Shown: positions 13,381-23,922 of the stretch, one piece after another
Position numbering within the stretch: the first letter of the stretch is position 1
How the letters are laid out: each line of letters begins with the position of its first letter
Assembly (NCBI GenBank): GCA_007449985.2
Contig: VIIQ02000101.1
Location: 286,314 to 350,313 of the forward strand
Reading direction: 5' to 3'
Source: Desmodesmus armatus
Taxonomy: Eukaryota > Chlorophyta > Chlorophyceae > Sphaeropleales > Scenedesmaceae
Length of the DNA stretch: 64,000 nt
Position numbers and translations under genes: made by a program
Notes under the pieces: generated by a model
Told to the model about the DNA's origin: nothing
What the model saw: only the letters and a program-made list of their open reading frames with translations
The model's database searches: none

Positions 13381-15895
13381 CATGCTACATTCCTACAGCA
13401 ACCAGGCACAGTGCTGCGAAGCAGTTAGTACTGCCGCTGGCGGTGCCACTTGTGCCACTGTGGTCAACACACATGCAGACACCTGCTACAGTGCCACTGT
13501 CACACCGTGGTCAACATGCACACAAGTCTATGATAATTTCTATGAACTTGATCAAACTATCAGGAACATTTTGAGTGTTGCTGTTGGTGATGATCAGCTA
13601 GGACATGGGCAGCTCAGCCGTGCAAGTTGCACAAGCAGTACAGCTAACAATGCCTGGCATCAACACTGTGTCGCGTACCGCCATGTGTGCATGTGTTGTG
13701 TAGACACTGCCAATGGCATATTCCCCCAAACTTTGGGCACCATCATACAACACTCGCATCGATTCCAAACAGAGCTGGTTATGGGCAATGCATGCAGGAC
13801 CAAGCAGTACAAAGCAGTGCTGTACTGCAGGGGTTCTGTAACTGTGAAAGAGTGCAGCACTGATGTGCTCCGTCTGTGTCAGAGTGGCATGGCCTGATGG
13901 TTGGTGCAAGCATGGCTGCTTTCACAGCAACTGCCCCAACATCCCCAAATTGACTTATGTCGAGGCTCTGCAACTCCCTCACTGTGGTCAAAAAACCATC
14001 ATTTGCATCTTGCCCTGAAGAAAAAAGATACACAACCCACCCACGCCTGTGAACACAGCCTGAATCCACCGGCGCACATATGCAAGCATGCCAGCATGCA
14101 TCATGCCTGACCTGACCCTCAGATAAAGACTCTTCAAACCGCTGAACTGACGATCAAATGGTGCAGTTCAACTCTGGGTCTTCAAGCACCACAGGTGCTG
14201 ATGGGCCATCACTGTTGCCAATAGTGGGAGGGTACCCTCCCACCGGCCCGTGGCACAGCCCCACCTGACACTGCCTGGCACTGTCCTGAGGGCTGCAGCA
14301 TGCAGCCACATTGCAGCTGCACCATGGCGCCACACACTGCAAGTCTGTACATAACATATGTGCCATGCGCTGCAGTGTGTATGTCCAATAATGTAACTCT
14401 GTAAAAGTAGTGTGACAAACAACAAAGTGCCTGGCTGAAGCCGCAGCAGCAGCTTTCTGATTGCAAGCGTCCAAACGTGCACACCCTCAGGGTGTGAACA
14501 TTCGAAGTGTGCAAGCCTTGGAGGCCTCAAATGCTTTATGGTCGGCAATCTGCAGGAGAACTCATGAGCTGCCTCACAGATGCTGAGTGCGACGCACAGC
14601 ACTGTCATAGCACGAGGGCAGGACCTGCGTTGACCGCATGAGGCTTTGCCTCAGGCCACTGTCAGTTCTGGCTCGGCTATTGTGCAGACACTGGTCCACT
14701 GGCCCAGTGGGCGCAGGCTCAGGCTGATGACGACAAATGAATCCTGAAGGTGTGTCCCTGGTGACCAACAAAGACAACGGGCAAGGCCATAACAGCACTG
14801 CCAGCATATACATCACCACAACAGCACCAAAGCGCATGACGTGCGCAGAGCCCCATGGCGAAGCGCGAGGATGGTGGGCCTAGCCTAGCCTAGCCTAGCC
14901 TAGCCAATACATACCGATACACTGTGACCTTCTTTCCTGCGTGGTCAGCTGCCTAGCTTAGACAAAAATTGTGCAAGCAACAGTCATTGCCAGGCTAGTC
15001 TGTAGTTGCACAAAGCCGCACCGGGGGAACCTAGTGACACACCAATGGTGTAACTCCATGCATTGGCAGACCAACAACCCATACTCTTGGGCTCCGGGCC
15101 ATTGCTACACATCATCAGCAGCATAATTAGTGATGCCTGATCTTGAGACCCTGGACTTGCTGTATCATCAGAATGCGCATTCACAAGGTGCGAGGTCACA
15201 TGCACAATCTGTGCTGAATGCACCCGTGCCCAGGGCCAGCAGGGCTCCTCAGGAGGACTGTGGCACAGTCAGGGAGCGTATGTTCTGCCAGGCATCATGC
15301 ATAATTTGAGGATGATCCTCCAAACAAAAGCACCAAGTTAGGCCTAGTCAGCCAGCGTCAGGGCCTTTGATGCCTTGCTGAGTCGTCAATATCGTTTCAG
15401 CACCCGGTGCTAGCGGCACCCTGCGGGAGCATGTGTTGGGTGTGAGCAGTATCACAAGCGCATACTTGCCCAATGCCACTCCCAATGCCATGCAACAGCA
15501 AGTGTGGCATGGGCTTGGTGACACTAGGGCCCCATGTCACAACACAAACACAGGCATGTGTGTACCAGCATGTCACACCGGTGGCACCGGTCTCTGATGA
15601 TTGGAAGTAGTGTGTCACACATACTGGCAGCACAGAACACACAGGCCGCCAGGGCACATCCATATCTCCATCGTGTGCAGGTCAGCACAAGTCACATGCA
15701 AGAGACCATCCCTAAGGGACCAACCCGACACTGCTGCTGCTGTGGTCGGTCAATGCTTGGTGCAGCCAGGCTGCACAGTGCCGTCGCTGGACGCGCAACA
15801 GCTTGCCTGTGGCATGCTGGTGGCAGCTCAGACACACTGACGGGCAGCGACTGCATGGACACGGCCGCCGTCAGTGACTGGCTTTCAGCAGCCTC
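13381..15895. other. Intergenic, 3' side of the minus-strand coiled-coil gene
   Basis: Frames are short and without splice-consistent partners. A CCTAG pentamer is repeated about five times at 14877-14903. The right end should include the 3' UTR of the gene ending at 15896. I see no gene here. Confidence 0.4.
14877..14903. repeat. (CCTAG)n short tandem repeat
   Basis: About five tandem copies of the pentamer GCCTA, seen directly. No function evident. Confidence 0.8.
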
Positions 15896-18598
15896 TCAAT
15901 ACATGATGTTCCTGCCCAATGCACCACCTGAGTAGCTCTGGAGGTGTGTCTTCCTCTCAGCGCTGCTCCTGCTGTCGACAATCCTCTCGTGCCGGTCCAT
16001 GCCGGAATGCCCGGAATGTATGGACGCAGGTGATGCCGCCACTGTGCGCTGTGTTGAGCGATTGCCGCGTGGGCTGAATTGCTCCGCAATCCCACCGAGC
16101 TCCCTACTGACTCCTCCCTTTCCTGTGATCATCATCGATGCAGCACGCGGCCCCAAAGGATCGCGCACGTTCATCGCCCTGTGCGATCCGCTTTGACTGC
16201 GGGCACTGGAAAAACCGCTCTCCGCATCAGAGCAGCGCGGGTGGCCTCGAGGCGTTACATGCCTCCCACGCGCCCAACTGGGCCCTGCCTCCCAGTCATG
16301 CATCGATGCAGCGCGGTCCAGCTCGTCACGTAACCCTGCACCGACAGCAGCCACTGCCAGCCGCGGTGAGTCACTTGCCCGCCTGTGTGAGGCGCTGCTG
16401 CTGCTTTTGCTGCTGCGACGCACCATCGACAGCGGCGGCGGCATGCCGTGAAGCAGCAGCAGCTGCTTCAGCTCCTGTATGCGCTGCTGCTTGCTTTCGG
16501 CGCTGACTGGGTGCATAGGGGGCCGGGGGCTGTTAGCGCCTCGGTCCCTGCTGACACTACAAAGGCTGCTACTTGGGCGCGGTGAGTGGAATGCTGGTGC
16601 CATAAGGCGTGGGCTGCGAACCTCTTCACTTGCTGCTTGGCTCCTGAGACTTGCCTCCTCCTGCTGCTGCTGCTTCTGCTGCTGCAGCTCCTGCCTCAGG
16701 GGGTTTAGATGTGGCAGTTGCGGTGATGTTTGAATGCGAGTGACGCCAACAGATGCTGTTGCTGCTGTAATTGCTGCGGCTGCATTGCCCGCTGCTGCTG
16801 CTGCCGACCTGCTGTGGATGGGGCTGCCAGGTCTGCTGCTGATGCCGTCTGCGACTGTCAGCGACCTTCTGGGTGACAGGGTTGCATGAGGTGCTGCTGC
16901 TGCCATTGCTGCCGACATCCTGGGCGATGCTGCTGCTGCCAGTGTCGAGTGCTGCTCACTGTGGGGTTGCAGGGTGTTGAGGTTGCAGGCTTCACCCAGG
17001 GAGGTTACTGCTGTCATCACCTCAATGCTTGCCTGCAGGGCTGGCAGCAGCAACACACAGGGCCCGCAGGCCCAATGTGTGGTCAGCCGCTGAGCGCCTT
17101 GTGAGCCAGCAGCGGTTGTAACAAAGGTGAAGCCGCGGATGCACGACAGACCTGCTGTGCTGCCTATGGCTCGTAACACGGGTGCTGACACAGCTTGTAG
17201 GCCATGAGGAGCAACAGAGGTGATGCAGCTGAAGCAAGGTGCAGGGCCTCTGTGAGCTGGACATGATGTTCTGTCTCTTGCATTGCTGTGATGATGTGGG
17301 GCATCCTCTCGCGCAGATTGCACAAGCAAGGCTTACTCACCCTCCACCACGGCAAGTGCTGCTGACGGCAGCCAATCTGGTGCATGTATGGCCTCACAGA
17401 ATCCTCCCACCCCCCCCCCCCCCCGCAAGTCAACATTCAACATTCCTGCACATACCTCGCGTGCAGGTTTCGCTGCGCTGTGGGTCGCGCCTGGTCTGCT
17501 GCCACGCCCTGCTGGCCAGCTGCCCCGCCACAGCCGCCTTGTCAACCAGCAGTGCCAGCCTGGACAGCAGCGCCTCATGCCGCAAGATGGTGTCCCTGGG
17601 TAGGCACATGAAGGATGGGCAAAAAAACAGAAAGATGGTGGAGTGCGAGGGCAGGTAGTGGTGTATGGGGGGGGGGGGGCAGGAGTGCATGTGGCCCTGA
17701 TTGCCCCCACCCTGACTGGCTTGCAGGGCCTCATGCCGCAGGATGGTGTCCGTGGGGGATCGCAGTGAGCACACACAAGAAATAGAGAGATGGTATGTGG
17801 AGTGCCAGGGCAGGCAGTTGTGTATACGCCCAGTTGGTGCAGATTGTGCTGTACATTCCTGAACGGTCCAACTTGCATTGATTCCCCAATACAATCAAGT
17901 GGCTGCTGTATCTGTGCAGCAAAGAATGCAGCACGTTGAAACTGCAGCCAGTGCACCTTGAAACATGCCAAAACTCCTCCTCGCGACGCTCCAAGCAGGG
18001 TGTCCCAAAAAGCTGCCGCAGTCTTCCTACCTCCCTTGTAGGGCCACACCACCTTGACCCATACCCCACTGTAAACCTCACTATCTGCCTTTTCGACCTT
18101 CAAGTTGGTGTGTGTGTCAGGAGGGGTAGACCCCCGCCGTCCTAACAAGGGTTGAAGCCAATGGGAGTTTGGATGGGGCCCCTACGGGTTGATATTTTCA
18201 CCTAGATAGCATATTTTCGACACTCCTAAACGCGCACTTACCCTGTTGCATTGAGTTGTGCGTCCTTGGAGGCCAGCTGCTCTTCCTGCTTGCTGGCTGC
18301 CTCCCGTGCCTGTTGCAGCTCCCCCTACAGCAGCAGATGCACATCTGAGAGCATTATGGGAAGAAGGGTGTACGTGCTGCCCTGGCGGTCTGATCAGACT
18401 CAATCCCATCGGCCGGGCCTTATGTATAATATAATAAAACAATAAAAAAACAGTCGAACTATTCGAACTACCAACCTGCAGCAGCAGCAGGTCCACACCC
18501 CGCTGGTCCAGCTTCACCTTCAGCCGGCCCATCTCATCCTCAAGGGTCTCCTGGTACTTCTGAGACTCACACAGCTCAGCCTGGGGGGGGGGGCACCA

Positions 18599-18634
<36 letters not shown>

Positions 18635-20326
18635 CAGGGTTGAAGATCCCCAGCCACCCCAGGCTCTCAGGGGGTTGGGTTGGGCAGCAAGCGGAGGGAG
18701 CGCACATTGTGCATTGACAGCACTTTGAGCCCCGGGCTTCACATGACGTGTCGAGCATTGAGCATTAGGCATTGCGTGAGAAGACCAGCGCACACGTGCA
18801 GCCTTGACATGAGGACTCATCGAGTATTGGGCTGATAAAAGAACATGAGGAGGATGGCTGTTTGGGGTGCCAGCATGGTATTTTTTGTGGTGGGTGGGCG
18901 ATAGCTGAGCCTGTGCGGTGAGGCTAACAGGCATGCGTGCGGATACACTGTGTCCTGGCAGGACACAGGAAAGCATGCCTGGTGCAGATGCGATGGGTGG
19001 CTGGGGGAGCCTGACAGGTATAGGGTTCAGGATTCCTTGGGTTTAGGGCTTAAAAAAATAAAGATAAAGATAGATTTAGGGCTTAGGGTGTAGGTAGCCA
19101 TCATCATCATCATCATTACACGTGTTTCCGGCCAGGTTCATTGCCCAAGCAGCAAGCTGCCAGCAGCAAATCGACCCTGGTGCAAGACAAGCAATACATC
19201 ACCAGGCGACCAGTGACCAAGGACACTAGAAGGACACTAGACACTAGACACTAGACTGGGACACTAGAAAGGACACTAGGTGTAGGTAGCCCTAAACCCT
19301 AAATCCTGCGATGGGCGGCTGGGCGAGCCTGACAGGTATCAACAACATCATCACAAAGAAGGGATGGCGGGGGTGGTGCAGGAGTAGTACAGCAGAGCAT
19401 TGAGCTGGACAGCAAGCTGAGCAGCCTGCATCCCGTGCATACAACTTTTGATGGGTCAGATCACAGGGTTGCAGCATGTCAGCTGCTCTCCTGTAGAGCC
19501 CCCCTCCTGTGGCTTCACCCACCTCCATTGCTTCTATCTGCTCCTGCAGCAACCTGTTTTGGCTCCTTCTCTGCTCCAGAGCCCTCCCAGTAGTGGTCAC
19601 TCTGTTATTCAGGATGAGTAATGAGTCGGCCATATGCAACCCCAGCTGCGTGGTTGATCCCTGCCCGATTCCCAGCTGCGCTGCTGCATTGCGGCCCAAG
19701 CTGTTGCTTGCAGAGAGGCCAGCCACTGGTGCTGCTTCTCCTGCTGCAGCAGCAGCAGGGTCTGTTGCTGCTGTCTTCGCATCAGCTGCTGTAGCCCAAT
19801 CTGTTGTCAATTGCGGCACTTCCTCGTCAGCAGTGGCGTCTGCTGCTGCTGCTGGGATCTGTGTGCCAGCTTTCAGAGAGGCCATGTAAGCCCTCAGCAT
19901 GTCTTGCTGGGACTTCTGCTGCGTCAGCTGCATCGAGCCCTGGCCCTGATGCAGCTGCTGCCAGTTGAATAACACTTCCTGTGCCAGCTTCTGTTCCCCC
20001 GTGTGTGCCAAGTTGCTGAGTGAGGGCTGGGCAAAGCCGCTTGGGCTGCTTCTGTACTGACCTTGCCCTGAGCTGCTGTGCAGAGCCGGGCTCAAGGCGC
20101 GCGGACTAGACCTGCTGTCACTAACTGCTGAGCTGCTAGTGATGCGGTCAGAATGGCCGCGGGGGCTGCCTCTTTGGTCCAGTACTGCTGAGCCGCTGAG
20201 TATGGCCTGGGTCATGGCACGGGGGCTATGCCTGTGCTCAGGGTGATCTGAGGGGCTGAGGGAGGGCAGGCTCAGACTGCAGGGGTTCTGCCTGCGCTGG
20301 AGTGAGTCTGAGGTGCTGTGAGACAC
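15896..20326 (-). CDS. Coiled-coil protein, paralog of the 23923-27302 gene
   Basis: Minus-strand exons supported by splice sites and phase: upstream limit uncertain to 19523; 18580-18476 (35 residues); 18324-18242; 17595-17456; and the last exon, best read as 17032-15896 (TGA 15898-15896). One or two small exons between 17456 and 17032 are not resolved. The order is an S/P-rich N-terminus, a helix ending LLQEQIEAME, a charged coiled coil (EMGRLKVKLDQR), a helix RLALLVDKAAVAG, and an S/R/P-rich tail with many SPR motifs. The same module order and matching sequence occur in the gene 3.6 kb upstream, so these are tandem duplicates. Function is unknown; a structural or cytoskeletal role is a guess from the coil. 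The frame opens at 20326 with GTG, so the true start or a first exon lies further upstream and was not found. Confidence 0.55.
17719..17830 (-). repeat. Tandem copy of an exon start plus upstream intron
   Basis: The plus-strand stretch 17724-17829 repeats 17567-17667 with about 80 percent identity by eye. It includes the first 25 bases of the 17595-17456 exon and the intron sequence upstream of it. The copy would encode DTILRHEAL but lacks a good acceptor. Confidence 0.7.
18602..18633. repeat. (AT)n microsatellite in intron
   Basis: About 16 AT dinucleotides just upstream (on the sense, minus, strand) of the exon at 18580. Seen directly. Confidence 0.9.
18989..19339. mobile_element. Small insertion with flanking 33-bp direct repeats
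   Basis: Imperfect 33-bp direct repeats (beginning TGCGATGGG and ending CTGACAGGTAT) lie at 18989-19021 and 19307-19339. Between them are TTTAGGG-like and CCCTAAA-like stretches, a GGACACTAGA tandem array (19220-19280) and a 130-bp repeat (19099-19230) that recurs at 46910-47036. The whole block sits in an intron of the minus-strand gene. It may be a non-autonomous element; no transposase or clear terminal inverted repeat is seen. Confidence 0.45.
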
Positions 20327-20339
20327 TTGGCTGCGGGGC

Positions 20340-20340
<1 letters not shown>

Positions 20341-20413
<73 letters not shown>
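20341..20413. repeat. (CTG)24 trinucleotide repeat
   Basis: An uninterrupted CTG run of about 24 units just 5' (sense strand) of the N-terminal exon of the 15896-20326 gene. It reads as CAG on that gene's strand. Whether it is translated is unclear. Confidence 0.95.
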
Positions 20414-20414
<1 letters not shown>

Positions 20415-22894
20415 AGGTGTGTGCCGACATGGAGAGTGCGAACATGCAGGAGCAGAAGACGGGCGGATGCTTGTTGGCAATGTGCAAGTTGTTATCTGCA
20501 CACAAAGGCCACTGCGATGTTAATGTGCATACAGCAGGCATGGGCGCTGAGTGCAAAGGTGCTGATGCTTCTGTGCTTGTGGTAAGGCACATGAGCAGCA
20601 GCAGCAGCAGCAACTGAGTAGGGCACTTACCCTGCTGCTCATGTCATCAGCATCATCTGCCGTACCCGGGGCGCAAAGGCTGTAGCCAACACGAAGGAAA
20701 GCTGGCTTCGTCAGCTCTCAGTACAGCAGTGGTTGCTAGGTGAAGTAGTGCCTGTGCAGAGCAAGATGGGACTCCAGTTCCATCCCCATCCTATCGCACC
20801 TGGTGCTTTGCTTCAGATGCTCCAGCTGCCCTTGTCTGTGGTCCTCAAGATCACGCGGGGATGATTCATTATGTGGCTGTTTGTCTGTCCCGCGTGTCCA
20901 TTTGGGCCATGTCGGCATGGGATGGTGGATCCCTTGCTGGGATGTTGCCCTGCTGCAGCAGCAGCTCACTTATGCTGCCAGCAGCGGCAGCTTGCTGGAA
21001 ACGACGGCAAGCGAGCCACCGCTGACGCTTATGTCGTGATTCAGTGTGTCTGATGTAAGGTTTCTGTTGCGATTTGATGCGAGCACTACAAGTATGGGCA
21101 GTGCGCAGTACACCACTGCCGAAGAAAACGAGGTACTTCAATGCAGCTGTACGATAATATAATGTAACAGATGATTGCACCAAGCCTCGTGTTGTTCAAT
21201 CGGCCATGCAGCGACCTGAGAATGAAATGGCATCCGGCCGTCAGTTAGTCACTTATCGCACAATCGCCGCCAACACAGCACATGTTTGATGTGATTAAAA
21301 TCAAGTACATACTCTTTGTCAGCTCACAGGACCAGCAGGGGGCTACAGTTCATGGAGTTGCAACTGAACATCCTCTGACAAATCAGCAGCAGGAGGTGCT
21401 ATTGCTATTGCTACTGCCAACTGGCAGAGGCCAGCAACTTTTCATGTAGTTTATCTACAGTATTGTCTTCAGGGCAGCATGGTTCTGGACGGCTTCACTT
21501 TTGAATCTCTGCAACCCAAAAGACCTGGGATCCTGTCACTTGTGCTTGGTTGCACACTACACACAACTATGTGTGCACCATCACCATTCCTGTGGCCCCA
21601 TATCCTGAACATTTGACGGCACGAGTCCCGTAGCACAATCCAGCTGTCCCACCAGATCATTGAATCAGCAATTGTTGAGCAAGGAGGCATGCACTCGATT
21701 GCTATATCTCCGTTGCTTCCATTGTGCACTGGCAGCACACACTCATACATTGCGGGCCATCTGCCCTGAACGGTCAGTCAAAACACGCTTGCTGCGTCGG
21801 TCAGCGCATGACTACGCCCAGCAACCATGCATCTATGACAGCAGTACCAAGAAGACGACAACGATAAAACGCAGGAGATCCTGCCAAACATGCATACTCT
21901 CAGCGCACACATTCCCTGGCACCAGCAGCTGCTACACCTCCTCCCTTGCTGGCTCAGTTCCCAATTGGACCAACAGGTGCCACACACCTTCCTGCGTGTA
22001 CTCACAAGTCCCAACCAGCAGTGGCCTGCATTAGTCCCCCCCCCCCCCCCCGCACTCTTCAACCCAGCCACTGAATGATTCAGACTGGCATATGAACCCA
22101 CTAAGGTTCTTGGTCATTGTACTACGACGGTGCGGCACCATCAACCACTGGAGTACTGCGTAGTACACTGATAGGCTATCACTTGTGTCCGTGTTGACTC
22201 GATGCGATGCAGTGCATCACATCATGGCATGTGCACTGATGCCCCTCGGCGGGCACACCCACCCTGCCAGGCAGGTGCTACAATGATGTCCCGATGATTG
22301 GACACTTATGCTGCTGCAGTAACCCTTCTGGTCAGCGCACCAAGCAAAGCCAAAACTGAGAGACGTGTCATCAGACGCCCATCATAGACCTCAGGTGTGC
22401 TCACACAACTGCCGCCCTACACAGATGTCCCAAGGACAGTAGCCCCCACGAAGAGGCCAACGAATGGCACATCCCAACTAGATGCCTGCTCTAGCAGACT
22501 ACAGCCACAAATGTGGGCTGTATGTTGTGCAGGAACAATTACTCAGACTGAACAATACCAAAGAGCACAATGAACCCCTAGCCTAGCAGACATCCCAACA
22601 AACAGCACTGCCGGGCCCAGCCTGGACAGCATGCAGTTGGACAGCAGACTCACAGCTCCTTGCTACTAGCTGTGAGGAGTCAACAGCAACAACTGAATAA
22701 AGAAGGGTGTAGCAGTGCTCGGATACTATCTTCCTCAATCACACGCTTTGCCAAACTCAGTGAGTCTGTCGGGCAACACTGATACCACACTGTCCTAGCC
22801 TAGTAGCCTACTACTGGCCGGGCCAGCATGACTGGTTCAGATGCATAAGCTGTTTACTGACAAGATGTCACACTCTGTCACAGAGTGACGGTCG

Positions 22895-22964
22895 CAACAT
22901 CTGTCTTCAAGACAGTAGACCAAACCCACAACATCTGTCTTCAAGACAGTGGAACAAACCCACA
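22895..22964. repeat. Tandem 34-bp repeat with inner palindrome
   Basis: Two tandem copies of a 34-bp unit each carry the palindrome CTGTCTTCAAGACAG (22901-22915 and 22935-22949). An adjacent inverted repeat CACTCTG-TCA-CAGAGTG lies at 22871-22887. Seen directly; role unknown. Confidence 0.8.
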
Positions 22965-23158
22965 GCCACCCCCCAATATCATGCACTGCGCAAGCAGAAA
23001 AGACAGGCAAGCACAAAACCCACACCCTTGTGTGCTACCGTCACAAGGTTCACCCCCACCCTTGGCTGCACTGTACATGCTGCAAGCCATAGGACCCCTA
23101 GCAGACACACATACACTGAGAGTGTCACACCAATTGCTGGTTCAAATGGCAGTTGCCC

Positions 23159-23184
23159 ATGACGTCGACGTCATGTGACGTCAC
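23159..23184. promoter_or_regulatory. Adjacent TGACGTCA-type palindromes
   Basis: ATGACGTCGACGTCAT (23159-23174) and GTGACGTCAC (23175-23184) are perfect back-to-back palindromes with ACGT cores, the sequence bound by bZIP factors in plants and algae. No nearby plus-strand gene start is identified, so a regulatory role is inference. Confidence 0.3.
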
Positions 23185-23922
23185 ATATGTTGCGAGGGGC
23201 CCTAACCCACTGCTGCTTGAGCCAGCCAGCACTGACATTACAATCAGTCAGCCAAATTGAGGCTCAAAACGGGGGACAAAAAAAGAGAACAAGAACAGAA
23301 ATACAACCACCACTGCGGCTGCATATCAGGCACAGACAAGCCAGGGGTGACATGGGTTCCCCAACAGCTGGCACCCCCCTTATCCTTACCAAAAACAAAA
23401 TACTAATTGTAAAGAAAACAGCTGGCACAGCGCCTGGGTCAATAGACAGTAATCGGGGTGTGATTTGAGCCTACCCTGTTGCACAAACCAAGCTTGCTGA
23501 TAATGGTTTGTCCACCCCCGTGCCGCCTAGGCTTGATGTGCCAGCCGCTGGCGTTGTCACCAAGGGCGAATGCAGGCCAAGCACAACTAAGGCGTGCCAG
23601 CTTATGTCGCCAAGGGTTTGACGTAAACCCAGCCAAACCAAAACAGCGCCATGAACGTTGTTGGTATTGGCGGCATGGTCTGCATGCCACCATCACAAGA
23701 GTGAATGTTTGTGCAGCTGCGGTTCATATGCTGTCTTGTTGCAACCCTGCTGTCACGCCCCCTGCCTGCATGTTGCAAACAACTTCATCAAACCACTGTC
23801 AGGCCACTGCAGTACGCGTGATGTTGTTTAACAGTTGTTACCACCACCTTGAGTTGCAGGCTGCAAACATCCTGCATCTGGCTCACGCGGCCATCAAGGC
23901 TCGTCAATGTCGGTCCGCACCG

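Larger units (their letters stand above)
20414..23922. other. Region between the two paralogs, no clear gene
   Basis: It should contain the promoter and 5' exon(s) of the downstream paralog and the 3' UTR of the upstream one. A minus-strand donor GTAAGT at about 20624-20629 follows a short acidic frame (ADDADDMSSR), a candidate 5' exon that I could not connect. Notable sites are the palindromes at 22871-22949 and 23159-23184 and a C-run at 22037-22052. Nothing else is supported. Confidence 0.35.

Noticed and set aside
20736..21183. 5' exon of the downstream coiled-coil paralog
   Set aside because: A charged helical frame is present, but no donor or acceptor links it in phase to the exon at 20326.
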